Shown piece by piece: positions 23,935-32,221 of a DNA stretch of 57,609 nucleotides. Positions within the stretch are counted from its first letter, which is position 1. Each line of letters begins with the position of its first letter. The position numbers and the translations under genes were made by a program. The notes beneath the pieces are model-generated. The model was not told the DNA's origin, ran no database searches, and was given only the letters and a program-made list of their open reading frames with translations. Source of the stretch: an uncultured Clostridia bacterium (GTDB lineage Bacteria > Bacillota > Clostridia > Oscillospirales > Ruminococcaceae); assembly GCA_947588805.1 (NCBI GenBank), contig CANPYR010000010.1:1-57609 (forward strand). The letters are read 5' to 3'.

Positions 23935-24537
23935 TTATAATTTATTTCCCCGGTCTCTTACCGCTTTAACGAAAGCCGCGGCCTTTTCCGGGTCCTTTTT
24001 TCTGTCTGTTTCTATGCCCGAGCTTACGTCTACGGCATAGGGGTCTAAAGTATTTATCGCTTCTGCGACGTTTTCAGGGGATAATCCGCCCGCAAGAAAG
24101 TACGGCCTTTTGATATCCTTTAAAAGCTCCCAGTCAAATCTTATGCCGGAGCCTGTGCCGGAATCCAAAAGAGGAAAGTCCGCAGGCGTATCCAGCGCTT
24201 TTTTCAGATCGTCGCGCGTGCTTATCCTGAAGGCTTTTATGACTTTGACTCCGCTCTTTCTCACGCTTTCTATATAGCCCGCGTCCTCGTTTCCGTGGAG
24301 CTGGCAAAAATCAAGAACGCCGCGAGATATATATTCCGAAACGGTTTCTATGGAATCGTCTACGAATACCCCTACCGCGTTTATTTTAGGATCGAGCAGC
24401 GGCCTTATTTCATCAAAATCCGACGCGTAACGCCAGAATCTTTTGCAGAGAATAAATCCCGCGAAGTCCGGCATAAGTCCGTTCACTGTCTCTATGTCGC
24501 CGGCGGTCCTCAGTCCGCAGAGCTTTATTTTAGTCAT
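23935..24537 (-). CDS. trpF: Phosphoribosylanthranilate isomerase
   Basis: The 200-residue TIM-barrel enzyme performs an Amadori rearrangement of N-(5'-phosphoribosyl)anthranilate. The start [16 protein letters not shown] includes the catalytic Cys7 (KLCG), [10 protein letters not shown] is typical, and the catalytic Asp is expected near LLDSGTGSG at about residue 125. The C-terminal phosphate site [10 protein letters not shown] and VDVSSGIET are intact. It overlaps trpC by 8 bp. Confidence 0.93.
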   Translation of the reverse strand: MTKIKLCGLRTAGDIETVNGLMPDFAGFILCKRFWRYASDFDEIRPLLDPKINAVGVFVDDSIETVSEYISRGVLDFCQLHGNEDAGYIESVRKSGVKVIKAFRISTRDDLKKALDTPADFPLLDSGTGSGIRFDWELLKDIKRPYFLAGGLSPENVAEAINTLDPYAVDVSSGIETDRKKDPEKAAAFVKAVRDRGNKL

Positions 24538-25312
24538 ATCCTTTAAGCTCCTTAAGCTTCTCGGCTTTATTTTCGGCGCGCATTAGAGTCTCCCCTATTA
24601 AAACAGCGTCGGCGCCGATCTCTCTAAGCTTTTTGACGTCCTCGGAGGTCTTCACGCCGCTTTCCGAGACGAACGCGCAGCTTTCCGGGACTATATCCCT
24701 AAGCCTTGCGCTCACCGACTGATCGACCGAGAAATCGCGGAGGTTTCGGTTATTTACCCCTATCACCCTCGCGCCGCAGCTTATCGCCGTACGCGCTTCC
24801 TCCTCGCTGTGAGTCTCAACGAGCGCGGAAAGACCGAGACTGTCGCAGATTTTTATATACTCTTTTATCTGCTCTTCGCTCAGGATAGAGCATATCAAAA
24901 GCACGGCTTTTGCTCCTAATACTCGCGCTTCGTATATCATATATCCGTCAACGGTGAAATCCTTTCTCAGGCAGGGGATTTTTACCGCTTCGGATATCTC
25001 TTGCAGATATCCGTCGCTGCCTAAAAACCTTGTAGGCTCCGTGAGAACCGATATGCAGTCCGCGCCCGCGGCTTCGTATTCCTTAGCTATTTTAAGATAC
25101 GGAAAGTCCGGGGCTATGAGTCCCTTTGACGGAGAAGCCTTCTTGCATTCGCAGATGAACGCGAGATCCTCCTTCTTAAGAGCTTTCTCAAACTCGAAAT
25201 CAAGCTTTCGCATTCCAAGAGCAAGGCTCTTTATTTCTTCAAGCGAAATCTTCTTTTTATTTTGCTCGGTTCGCTCGCGGGCCGATCCCGCAAGTATTTC
25301 AAGTATATCCAT
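24530..25312 (-). CDS. trpC: Indole-3-glycerol phosphate synthase
   Basis: The 260-residue enzyme closes the indole ring from carboxyphenylaminodeoxyribulose phosphate. FICECKKASPSKGLI carries the catalytic Lys and Glu pair (near residue 50-55), VLTEPTRFLGSDGYL and PCLRKDFTVDGYMIYEAR (second catalytic Lys) are canonical, and VIGVNNRNLRDF and VSESGV complete the site. One base separates it from trpD and it overlaps trpF, so it is co-translated. Confidence 0.94.
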   Translation of the reverse strand: MDILEILAGSARERTEQNKKKISLEEIKSLALGMRKLDFEFEKALKKEDLAFICECKKASPSKGLIAPDFPYLKIAKEYEAAGADCISVLTEPTRFLGSDGYLQEISEAVKIPCLRKDFTVDGYMIYEARVLGAKAVLLICSILSEEQIKEYIKICDSLGLSALVETHSEEEARTAISCGARVIGVNNRNLRDFSVDQSVSARLRDIVPESCAFVSESGVKTSEDVKKLREIGADAVLIGETLMRAENKAEKLKELKGYD

Positions 25313-25313
25313 A

Positions 25314-26333
25314 TCAGTTTTTGGAAGCCGCCGCGAACTGCTCGAGCTTCTTGACCGCAGCGCCGCTGTCTATAAGCTTTTTCGCAAGCTCTATTCCTTC
25401 GGCCATGCTCTCGGCCTTGCCGCCGAGATAAATCCCGGCTCCGGCGTTCATCAGAACAGCGTCGCGCTTAGGCCCCTGAAGCGTGCCTTCAAGTATAGCG
25501 TAGGTGATGTTTGCGTTCTCAGCGGGAGTGCCGCCGACAAGGTCGGATTTTTGGCAGGTCTTGAAGCCGAAGTCCTCAGGCTTTATTTCGTATGTCTTAT
25601 ACATATCGCCCTTGAATTCGCATACTGTCGTCGGGGAGCTTAAAGATATCTCGTCAAGCTTATCCTGGCCGTATACTACCATTCCGCGCTCTACGCCAAG
25701 GCTTATAAGGACCTTCGCAAGGGGTTCGCAGAGAGAGCCGTCATAGACTCCGAGGAGCTGGATCTTCGGGCTCGCGGGGTTTGTCAGCGGGCCTAAGATG
25801 TTGAATACCGTCCTGAAGCCGAGCTCGCGGCGAATCGCGCCTACGTATTTCATTGAGGGGTGATATTTCTGGGCGAAGAGGAAGCAGATGCCGACCTCGT
25901 CAAGAAGCTTTACGCACTTGTCGGGATCGAGGTCTATATTTACTCCGAGCGCTTCAAGACAGTCAGCAGCGCCGCATTTTGAGCTTGCAGCGCGGTTTCC
26001 GTGCTTTGTTACCGGGATACCTGCGGCGGCGATTATGATCGCGGCCGTCGTGGAAATATTTATAGAGCCCGCGTTGTCTCCTCCGGTTCCGACTATCTCG
26101 AAGGTCTTCATCGGCGGGTTTACTTTGAGCGCTTTGTCGCGCATGGCGGCGGCGCAGCCCGAGATCTCTTCAATGGTTTCGGATTTCGTGCTTTTCGTCG
26201 AAAGAGCAGCCAAAAACGCCGCGTTCTGAGTCGGGGTGGTCTCGCCGGACATTATCTCGGTCATTACGCCGTACGCTTCGTCGTAGCTGAGGTCTTCCTT
26301 GTTTACGATTTTTGCAATTGCTTCTTTAATCAT
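25314..26333 (-). CDS. trpD: Anthranilate phosphoribosyltransferase
   Basis: The 339-residue enzyme joins anthranilate with PRPP. The glycine-rich PRPP loop [16 protein letters not shown] (about residues 79-94), [34 protein letters not shown] and the [12 protein letters not shown] motif are intact. AGGAGGAAAC precedes ATG 26333. A 114-bp gap to trpG contains no clear terminator, so transcription probably continues; an internal start cannot be excluded. Confidence 0.94.
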   Translation of the reverse strand: MIKEAIAKIVNKEDLSYDEAYGVMTEIMSGETTPTQNAAFLAALSTKSTKSETIEEISGCAAAMRDKALKVNPPMKTFEIVGTGGDNAGSINISTTAAIIIAAAGIPVTKHGNRAASSKCGAADCLEALGVNIDLDPDKCVKLLDEVGICFLFAQKYHPSMKYVGAIRRELGFRTVFNILGPLTNPASPKIQLLGVYDGSLCEPLAKVLISLGVERGMVVYGQDKLDEISLSSPTTVCEFKGDMYKTYEIKPEDFGFKTCQKSDLVGGTPAENANITYAILEGTLQGPKRDAVLMNAGAGIYLGGKAESMAEGIELAKKLIDSGAAVKKLEQFAAASKN

Positions 26334-26447
26334 TTTGTTTCCTCCTGACTTGATTATAAAAGTTAAATTTTAAGCTGTAGTAAATTATTCCGACGGGCGA
26401 ATCCAAATCCCGCCTAAGCGATTGTCCGAATCATCCGAAAAACGGTC

Positions 26448-27017
26448 TCAAAGTCCGAAAATGAAGTTTTTAAGCATTTGTCTGCCGTCGGGAGTCATTA
26501 TGCTCTCGGGATGGAACTGCACGCCGTAGATCGGGTAATCGCGGTGCTGTACCGCCATGATCTCGCTCTCGTCGGTCATCGCTATCACTTTAAGACAGTT
26601 CGGCACGGTCTTAGGATCGGCTGCAAGCGAGTGATATCTCGCCACAGTCACCCTACCGGGAAGACCTTTAAAGAGCGGACTTGAAAGATTCAGAGAGACC
26701 TCGGACTGCTTTCCGTGCATAAGTCTTGAAGCGTATGTTACCGTCGCGCCGTATGCCTGGCAGATAGCCTGATGTCCAAGGCATACCCCGAGAGTCGGGA
26801 TCTTTTTCGATACCGTCCCGGCGACCTCCTGAGTAATCCCCGCGTCCTCCGGCCTTCCGGGACCGGGAGAAAGTATTATCCTGGTCGGCGCGAGCTTACT
26901 TATCTCGCTCACCGTCATCTCGTCGTTTCTTATTACCTTTATGTCCGGCTCTATTTCGCCTACGAGCTGGTATAAATTATAGGAAAAGCTGTCGTAGTTA
27001 TCTATCAATAGTATCAT
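26448..27017 (-). CDS. trpG: Anthranilate synthase glutamine amidotransferase component
   Basis: The 189-residue class I glutamine amidotransferase supplies ammonia to TrpE. The nucleophile elbow GVCLGHQAICQAYG (Cys near residue 79-80) and the His/Glu pair in GVQFHPES complete the catalytic triad; ILSPGPGRPEDAG forms the oxyanion region. In some bacteria this subunit also serves p-aminobenzoate synthesis (PabA). The start overlaps the trpE stop (ATGA), a coupling that helps equal subunit synthesis. Confidence 0.93.
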   Translation of the reverse strand: MILLIDNYDSFSYNLYQLVGEIEPDIKVIRNDEMTVSEISKLAPTRIILSPGPGRPEDAGITQEVAGTVSKKIPTLGVCLGHQAICQAYGATVTYASRLMHGKQSEVSLNLSSPLFKGLPGRVTVARYHSLAADPKTVPNCLKVIAMTDESEIMAVQHRDYPIYGVQFHPESIMTPDGRQMLKNFIFGL

Positions 27018-28489
27018 AACATTTCCTCCTCCGCTTGACGAAGAGAATCAAGAACAGCCGCCGCTTTGTTAAGGCACTCCTGATATTCCTTCTCGGGAAC
27101 CGAGTCGGCTACTATCCCCGCTCCCGAACGCACAAACACCTTTCCGTTCTTTTTGTATGCAAGTCTTATCGCTATGCAGGTATCAAGATTTCCCGTAAAA
27201 TCTATATATCCTATCGCGCCGCCGTATATTCCTCTCTTGTTATTTTCAAGCTCTCCTATGAGCCGGCAGGCCCTTATCTTCGGAGCGCCGGAAAGCGTTC
27301 CCGCGGGAAGTACCGCGCCTACGGCGTCAAGAGCGTCGTATTTTTCGCTTTCTATCATACCTCTGACCGTGGAGCCGATATGCATGACGTGGGAATATCT
27401 TTCTATCGAATGATATTTTTCAACCTCTACTGTCCCGAAGCGCGATATTTTCCCGAGATCGTTTCTTCCGAGATCTACAAGCATGTTATGCTCCGCAAGC
27501 TCTTTTTCGTCCTTTAGAAGCTCCGCTTCAAGCGCCGCGTCCTCAGCTTCGGTCTTTCCTCTCGGCCTTGTTCCGGCGAGCGGGAAGGTGTGCAGAACGC
27601 CGTTTTCAAGCTTTACAAGAGTCTCCGGCGAAGCTCCCGCAACCTCCACGTCGGTCCCGCAGAGATAGAACATGTACGGGGACGGATTTATCGTTCTTAG
27701 GAGCCTGTAGGTGTTTAATAGGCTCCCCTCAAACGGCGCGCAGAGACGGTTTGAAAGTACTATCTGGAAAATATCCCCTTCGCGGATATAGTGCTTCGCC
27801 TTTTCCACCATCTCGCAGAACTCTTTTTTATCAAACAGCGGCTCGACCTTTCCCATAAGTCTCCCGCCCTTTTCGTATGCTATCTCGCCGCGCTTGGACA
27901 TAAGCATATCCGCAAGGCTCTTAAGCTCCTTCTTCGCGTTTTCGTAATCCTCCCCGACGTTTTCAAGCCGCATATTCGTTATCAGAATAATTTTCTGCTT
28001 GAAATTATCAAAGGCGATGACGCGATCGAAAAGCATAAGATCGAGATCCCTGAAGTCCTCCTCGTCGGTCACGTCTACATGAGCCGCCGGCTCTACGTCG
28101 CCGAAGTAGTCGTATGCGAAATATCCGACAAGTCCCCCTGTGAACGGAGGAAGCCCCGGAATCTTCGGGCTTTTGTAGCGGTTTAATATCTCTCTTATGC
28201 ATTCCGCGGGGTTGTCGGTATTTACCTTCATATCTCCTGCCGCGAATTCTTTATGGGAGTATGTGAGCTCTAACTTCGGCTCGAAGCCTAAAAACGTATA
28301 GCGCCCCCACTTCTCGCGGCTCTCTATAGATTCAAGAAGATAACAGTGCGAGGAGACCGTCTTAAGTATCCTCAGCACCTCGATCGGCGTAAAGCAGTCG
28401 GAAAAAAGCTCGCATGCCACCGGACACACTCTGTATTCGCCGCTTGCGGCAAGCTCTTTTACCGTCTCGACGCTTGGAAAAAATTTCAT
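27014..28489 (-). CDS. trpE: Anthranilate synthase component I
   Basis: The 491-residue chorismate-binding enzyme converts chorismate and ammonia to anthranilate. The N-terminal half has the LLESIESREKWGRYTFLG feedback-site region with the LLES element known to bind tryptophan, so end-product inhibition is likely. The C-terminal half contains GDIFQIVLSNR, VASPETLVKLENG-like (ASPETLV), GRNDLGKISRFG, SHVMHIGSTVRG and AGTLSGAPKIRA, the chorismate/Mg site. ATG 28489 (MKFFPSVETV) has AAGGAG 8 nt upstream; the longer frame to 28648 begins inside the T-box and should be ignored. Confidence 0.93.
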   Translation of the reverse strand: MKFFPSVETVKELAASGEYRVCPVACELFSDCFTPIEVLRILKTVSSHCYLLESIESREKWGRYTFLGFEPKLELTYSHKEFAAGDMKVNTDNPAECIREILNRYKSPKIPGLPPFTGGLVGYFAYDYFGDVEPAAHVDVTDEEDFRDLDLMLFDRVIAFDNFKQKIILITNMRLENVGEDYENAKKELKSLADMLMSKRGEIAYEKGGRLMGKVEPLFDKKEFCEMVEKAKHYIREGDIFQIVLSNRLCAPFEGSLLNTYRLLRTINPSPYMFYLCGTDVEVAGASPETLVKLENGVLHTFPLAGTRPRGKTEAEDAALEAELLKDEKELAEHNMLVDLGRNDLGKISRFGTVEVEKYHSIERYSHVMHIGSTVRGMIESEKYDALDAVGAVLPAGTLSGAPKIRACRLIGELENNKRGIYGGAIGYIDFTGNLDTCIAIRLAYKKNGKVFVRSGAGIVADSVPEKEYQECLNKAAAVLDSLRQAEEEML

Positions 28490-28545
28490 GTTGCTGCTCC
28501 TTTCAGATTTGTTTTTTGTCGCCGGGGGAGTAAGTTTTTTACAAT

Positions 28546-28575
28546 AAAAAAGCCCCGGCAGAAAATCTGCCAAGG
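28546..28575 (-). terminator. T-box-controlled terminator of the trp operon
   Basis: CTTGGCAG pairs with CTGCCGGGG across an ATTTT loop, then six T on the minus strand. The upstream T-box sequence competes by forming the antiterminator. Confidence 0.88.
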
Positions 28576-29006
28576 ACGAATACTCAGTATCCGCGTTGCC
28601 ACCTTGATTCGCCCGCGATAAACGGACGCGCTCTGTAAGGTACTTCATACCTCCGGCTTCTGACGTGAGCCAATACGTTATGCTATACTAAAACAGCGTT
28701 CCGGGTGGGATTAAATACGTCTCCTCGTCCCCTGCTTCTTGCCGCGATTTTTGCTCTTCTAAGTCCTGCGCTCGGCGTTCCTACAAAGCTTCCCGCAGTT
28801 CTCACGCATTCCTAAGCCCGGCTCCGGCATTCCCGCCTTCGCCCCAATCCCGGATTTCCCGGTATCTCGGCGCTTCGCGACCTGTAACGCTGCCCTTTCG
28901 GCATACCCTCAGCGGCCCATTTGACGGTAAGTATCCGCCCGGATCACAGCGCCCCGGACTCTCTTTTGACCTCTCTCCGTCTTTACTCCCGCTTCATCGG
29001 TTTCTT
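28546..29006 (-). promoter_or_regulatory. Tryptophan-specific T-box riboswitch
   Basis: The 460-nt leader contains the T-box sequence AAGGTGGCAACGCGG (28591-28605, minus). Its UGGC would pair with a GCCA 3' end, matching the G discriminator of tRNA-Trp. In the stem I region (AGAGAGG near 28970; GGGCGGATAC) the expected specifier position reads AAA-UGG-G, with UGG at 28917-28919, the Trp codon. The leader ends in a terminator (28546-28575). Uncharged tRNA-Trp should stabilise the antiterminator and switch on trpEGDCFBA. It is longer than a typical T-box leader. Confidence 0.92.
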
Positions 29007-29012
29007 TTTATT

Positions 29013-29041
29013 ACTATACTCCAAATGCGAAGATTTGTCAA
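29013..29041 (-). promoter_or_regulatory. Promoter of the trp operon
   Basis: On the minus strand: TTGACA (29036-29041), a 17-nt spacer and TATAGT (29013-29018). Transcription should begin near 29006, just before the T-box. Confidence 0.85.
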
Positions 29042-29105
29042 GCGTTTTTTTAAAAAAATTTGCGCCCCGAGCTTTTTTCGGAGCGCAAGCGTATTATTAT
29101 GGATA

Positions 29106-29333
29106 TTACTGGTTTTCTTCGATATATTTGACTATGTCCGAAACCGTGTGTATCGTTTCGACGGCTTCATCGGGGATCTCAACGTCGAATTCGTCTTCAA
29201 AGGACATTACAAGGTCAACTACGTCCAAAGAATCAGCTCCGAGATCGTCGGTGATAGACGCGTCGTAGGTCACGCTCTCGGGGTCGATATCAAGCTGCTC
29301 GGCTATAATCGCCTTTACTTTCTCATAGATCAA
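29106..29333 (-). CDS. acpP: Acyl carrier protein
   Basis: The 75-residue acidic protein carries growing acyl chains in fatty-acid synthesis on a phosphopantetheine arm attached to Ser35 of the [15 protein letters not shown] motif. Helix I ([12 protein letters not shown]) and helix III are typical. The start is not ATG: I choose the TTG at 29333 because GGAGG lies 8 nt before it and the product then begins in line with other ACPs; a TTG two codons upstream is only 2 nt from the GGAGG. Neighbouring fab genes are absent here. Confidence 0.9.
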   Translation of the reverse strand: MIYEKVKAIIAEQLDIDPESVTYDASITDDLGADSLDVVDLVMSFEDEFDVEIPDEAVETIHTVSDIVKYIEENQ

Positions 29334-29472
29334 TTTCAAAACCTCCTGTCTTTATTCGGAGCTTTCGCCGCTTTAGCGCCCGGTAATATCCTTGCCCGCG
29401 CTTTTTCGGCTTCGCTCGCAAAACTGAGAACCTGCCGCCGGAAATATTGACCGACAACAAATCGCTACATAT

Positions 29473-29501
29473 AGTGTAGTACGATATTGCCGATTTGTCA
29501 A
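29473..29501 (-). promoter_or_regulatory. Promoter of acpP
   Basis: On the minus strand: TTGACA (29496-29501), a 17-nt spacer and TACACT (29473-29478). The leader to the ACP start is about 130 nt, with no obvious regulatory motif seen. Confidence 0.7.
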
Positions 29502-29511
29502 GAGCTTTTTT

Positions 29512-30354
29512 TCAACTTGTCAAAGATATTATTTCATCAAGCGTCAATCCGCGGTGAAAACTCAGATTTATCGCGGCTGAAATGAGCTGCGCGGAGCAGG
29601 ATATAAGTCGGTCTATGGATCTCGGAGTTACCATCAGCTTTTCGCCTTTCGGGCTCTCCCCCGAATCCGCTACAGTCGGAATGCCGATAGCTATGCAGGG
29701 AACGCCGAGCGTATTTTGGGACAGCTCTTTTCTTGAATTCATCACGCCGCTGCCGGGGGATATCCCGGAATCGGTCAGCTGAACCGTTTTACCGAGCCTT
29801 GACGGCTCCGAACAGGCAAGAGCGTCTACCGTTATCACCAGGGACGGTCTTACAGATTCGCAGACGGACCTTATTATCTCCGAAGCTTCTATTCCTGTCT
29901 GGCCCATAACGCCGGGAGCTATCGCGCTTACGTCCCCGAGTCCTTCGGTATCAAACCCCGGAGCGTTTTCACGTATGTGGCCTGTGGCGAGGATGTGCTT
30001 GCAGACAGACGGTCCGAGACTGTCGGGGGTTATATTTTCATTCCCGAGACCTGCGATAAGGACTTTTTCCGCTTTTCCGGATATCTTTCTTATTTCCTCG
30101 GAAAGACTGTATACGCATTCGTCAAAATTTTCCGGTCTCAGATCGAGCCGTGAGACCGATTCGAGGGTGATATATCTCCCCTCCGGCTTCTCTATGAGCC
30201 GCGAAGCTTCGCGCGAGCTTACGCTTATATCTGTTATGTGAAAGCCCTCCGAGTCCCTTTCCGATATCTCTATCCCGTCCGGAAGAGGCTCGCTCTTATC
30301 TACGCTCTGCGCGCTCTCAACTGCAAGATCCGTTCTTTTTTTAACGATGTTCAT
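29512..30354 (-). CDS. gpr: Spore germination protease GPR
   Basis: The 280-residue protein matches GPR (peptidase family A25), which degrades small acid-soluble spore proteins during germination, freeing DNA and amino acids. MNIVKKRTDLAVES opens with the prosequence-like KRTDLAVES segment. GLGNENITPDSLGPSV, APGVMGQTGIE, VDALACSEPSRLGKTVQLTDSGISPGSG and GVPCIAIGIPTVAD are hallmark blocks containing the conserved aspartates. It is somewhat shorter than the Bacillus enzyme (about 370). Its divergent placement beside rpsT is the conserved Firmicutes arrangement. The presence of gpr strongly implies endospore formation. GAGGAG lies 8 nt before ATG. Confidence 0.93.
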   Translation of the reverse strand: MNIVKKRTDLAVESAQSVDKSEPLPDGIEISERDSEGFHITDISVSSREASRLIEKPEGRYITLESVSRLDLRPENFDECVYSLSEEIRKISGKAEKVLIAGLGNENITPDSLGPSVCKHILATGHIRENAPGFDTEGLGDVSAIAPGVMGQTGIEASEIIRSVCESVRPSLVITVDALACSEPSRLGKTVQLTDSGISPGSGVMNSRKELSQNTLGVPCIAIGIPTVADSGESPKGEKLMVTPRSIDRLISCSAQLISAAINLSFHRGLTLDEIISLTS

Positions 30355-30415
30355 AAAAAAATCTCCTCAAATAAAAAAATAATATAAAAAAAGTGAGAAA
30401 ATTTTCAAAAAGGGC

Positions 30416-30444
30416 TTGCATTTTTCTTAAAAAGGTGATATAGT
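30416..30444 (+). promoter_or_regulatory. Promoter of rpsT
   Basis: TTGCAT (30416-30421), a 17-nt spacer and TATAGT (30439-30444). The roughly 110-nt leader before rpsT may hold an autoregulatory structure, which I could not define. Confidence 0.75.
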
Positions 30445-30562
30445 ATATCCGATACTTGTTGAATAACGCTCTTTTTGCATTTCCCTCTCAGTCATGCAAT
30501 TAGCTTATCCTAATAAGTGGATTTCATACCCCCGAAAAAGGGAAATTTAAGGAGGTGTCTTA

Positions 30563-30808
30563 GTGGCAAACATTAAGTCAGCAAAGAAAAGAGTAGAGGT
30601 TATAAAGACAAAGACTCTCAGAAACAAGATGGTCAAGTCCAACCTTAAAACGACTATCAAGAAGGTAGACGCCGCCGACGGAGCCGATAAGGAAGCCGCC
30701 GTCAGAGCCGCCATCAAGAAGGTCGATCAGGCCTGCGCAAAGGGCATTCTTCATAAGAACGCCGCCGCAAGAAAAAAGTCTCAGCTTGCTAAGAAGCTGA
30801 ACGGCTGA
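30563..30808 (+). CDS. rpsT: 30S ribosomal protein S20
   Basis: The 81-residue Lys/Ala-rich helical protein binds 16S rRNA in the small subunit body. [13 protein letters not shown] and the [15 protein letters not shown] and [18 protein letters not shown] blocks are typical S20. The start is GTG 30563, preceded by AAGGAGG. A GC-rich terminator follows. Confidence 0.95.
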   Translation: MANIKSAKKRVEVIKTKTLRNKMVKSNLKTTIKKVDAADGADKEAAVRAAIKKVDQACAKGILHKNAAARKKSQLAKKLNG

Positions 30809-30822
30809 TTAGAAACGCTTCT

Positions 30823-30857
30823 CCGTCGGGAATCAGCTTCCCGGCGGGGTATTTTTC
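30823..30857 (+). terminator. Rho-independent terminator
   Basis: CCGTCGGGAA and TTCCCGGCGG pair across TCAGC, followed by GGTATTTTT. It ends rpsT. Confidence 0.8.
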
Positions 30858-30926
30858 GGATGTGATTTCGCCGCTCCCCAACTCAAGATTCACGCTCCCG
30901 GCGCGGCTTTGAAAGGATAAATTTTC

Positions 30927-31466
30927 ATGAATAAATTTTTGGCAGCTTTTATCATTTTCTCTTTAGCGCTTTCTTTATGCGCCTGCGGGACCGGTTCTGA
31001 CTCCGAGAACGAAACCCGGCCGGCAGTCAGCGGCGATATCGGCATTGAAACGCTTCCCGCTGCGGATACTACTACGGAGTCGGATATTTCGACCGAGGAG
31101 CTGACGTGGGTGAATCCCCCGGAAAAGACCGACGCGCCGTCCGAGACGACCAAGAGCACGGAGCCGGAAGCTACCGAGCCGCCCGCGACCACTACCGCCG
31201 CTCAGGCCGAAACCAAAGGCTCTGCCACGACTGCGAAGCCTGCGGACAAGACCGAAAAAGCGACCACTACCAAGGCCGAAACCAAGGCTCCCGAGACCAC
31301 TACCGTCGCCACTCCCGCGCCTGAGACGACTCCAGAGCCGGACGAAGACGGCGACGAGGAATTTGTGACCGAGGAGCTTGACGACATGAGACCTATCGAG
31401 AATCTTGACGAGTGGCTGGCTTCGATGGGGTTTGACGTAGGCGAAGAAAGCGTCACGGCTAACTGA
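30927..31466 (+). CDS. Thr/Glu/Pro-rich lipoprotein of unknown function
   Basis: The 179-residue protein has a lipoprotein signal (MNKFLAAFIIFSLALSLCAC, lipobox LCAC; the lipid-bearing Cys is near residue 20). Residues about 25-135 are low complexity, rich in Thr, Glu, Ala, Lys and Pro, with TTTK/TTA motifs, likely an extended wall-spanning stalk. The C-terminal 40 residues are acidic (DEDGDEEFVTEELDD) and end with a possible small motif (NLDEWLASMGFDVGEES). I do not recognise a family. AAAGGA precedes ATG 30927. A terminator follows. The DNA-level repetitiveness mirrors the protein repeats. Confidence 0.75.
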   Translation: MNKFLAAFIIFSLALSLCACGTGSDSENETRPAVSGDIGIETLPAADTTTESDISTEELTWVNPPEKTDAPSETTKSTEPEATEPPATTTAAQAETKGSATTAKPADKTEKATTTKAETKAPETTTVATPAPETTPEPDEDGDEEFVTEELDDMRPIENLDEWLASMGFDVGEESVTAN

Positions 31467-31489
31467 TAAATTAAATCACAAATATTTTT

Positions 31490-31524
31490 CCCGCAGGACT
31501 CTTTGGGAGTCTTGCGGGATTTTT
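31490..31524 (+). terminator. Rho-independent terminator
   Basis: CCCGCAGGACTC pairs with GGGAGTCTTGCGGG around TTTG with one bulge, followed by ATTTTT. It ends the lipoprotein gene. Confidence 0.85.
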
Positions 31525-31528
31525 CTGA

Positions 31529-32146
31529 CTAAATTTTTATCCTGACAGCTTTTTTTCCGCTTACCGCGTACATCGTTACGGCCGCGCTTTGTGACAGGAT
31601 TTTAAGAAGCCTAACTGCCGACGATATAACGCCCGGATCCGTTCTTTCGGTGCAGATACCTATTATAAGCTTGTTTGCAGGGGTATCAGCGAAAAAATCA
31701 AGAAGCTTTTGAGCTAATTTTTCAGACGGCGTTGCTTTTACATCCTCCGTAAAGCCGTACGACTTTACAATGATATTATTCTCATCCACGGCCGCTGCTA
31801 TTACCGACGGAGCGGAGAAATTTTCCGACATAGCGGAGATGAAAACCTCCGCTTCGGGCTTTGAACCTATGGGCCCGTCGGAGCGGACATTCCCGCCGTA
31901 TTTTCTATAGAGCGTTCCGAGAAGGCTCAGAAAGACTGCGCGATCGGGTTCTATCCCCTCTTTGATAAGGGCTTTGGGATCGTCGGATAAAATCTTCTCA
32001 ACCGTCCCGAATTTTCTTATCAGCCGACCGGAATCCTCGCCGGGAAGATACATGGCCACAAGCTCGGTGAGCTCCCTGTCGCTTACGTCAAGGAACTCGT
32101 CGTCGTACCGTCTTAAAAGATAGTCAAGTGTTTCGGGAATGGTCAT
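31529..32146 (-). CDS. RadC-like protein with a degenerate JAB domain
   Basis: The 205-residue protein resembles RadC (UPF0758): an N-terminal helix-hairpin-helix-type part (RELTELVAMYLPGEDSGRLI, then FGTVEKILSDDPKALI) and a C-terminal half that looks like a JAB/MPN fold (FSAPSVIAAAVDENNIIVKS). The metal motif of active JAB domains (HxHPSGD...D) is missing: the expected place reads IGICTERTDPGVISSAV. It is therefore unlikely to be a metalloprotease. RadC function in DNA repair is itself uncertain. A terminator from the opposite strand lies right after its stop. Confidence in the family is moderate. Confidence 0.55.
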   Translation of the reverse strand: MTIPETLDYLLRRYDDEFLDVSDRELTELVAMYLPGEDSGRLIRKFGTVEKILSDDPKALIKEGIEPDRAVFLSLLGTLYRKYGGNVRSDGPIGSKPEAEVFISAMSENFSAPSVIAAAVDENNIIVKSYGFTEDVKATPSEKLAQKLLDFFADTPANKLIIGICTERTDPGVISSAVRLLKILSQSAAVTMYAVSGKKAVRIKI

Positions 32147-32221
32147 GGTTTTCCTTTCCGAGGGGGTGATGAATAAGAACCGCTTCCGTTCTCTTATTTC
32201 AGAATTATGAATTCTGTCCGT

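Noticed and set aside
28490..28648. A longer trpE starting in the leader
   Set aside because: The extension covers the T-box sequence and terminator; the AAGGAG-preceded ATG at 28489 is the real start.
28546..29006. A leader-peptide attenuator for trp
   Set aside because: No short Trp-rich frame with ribosome site was seen, whereas T-box features are clear.
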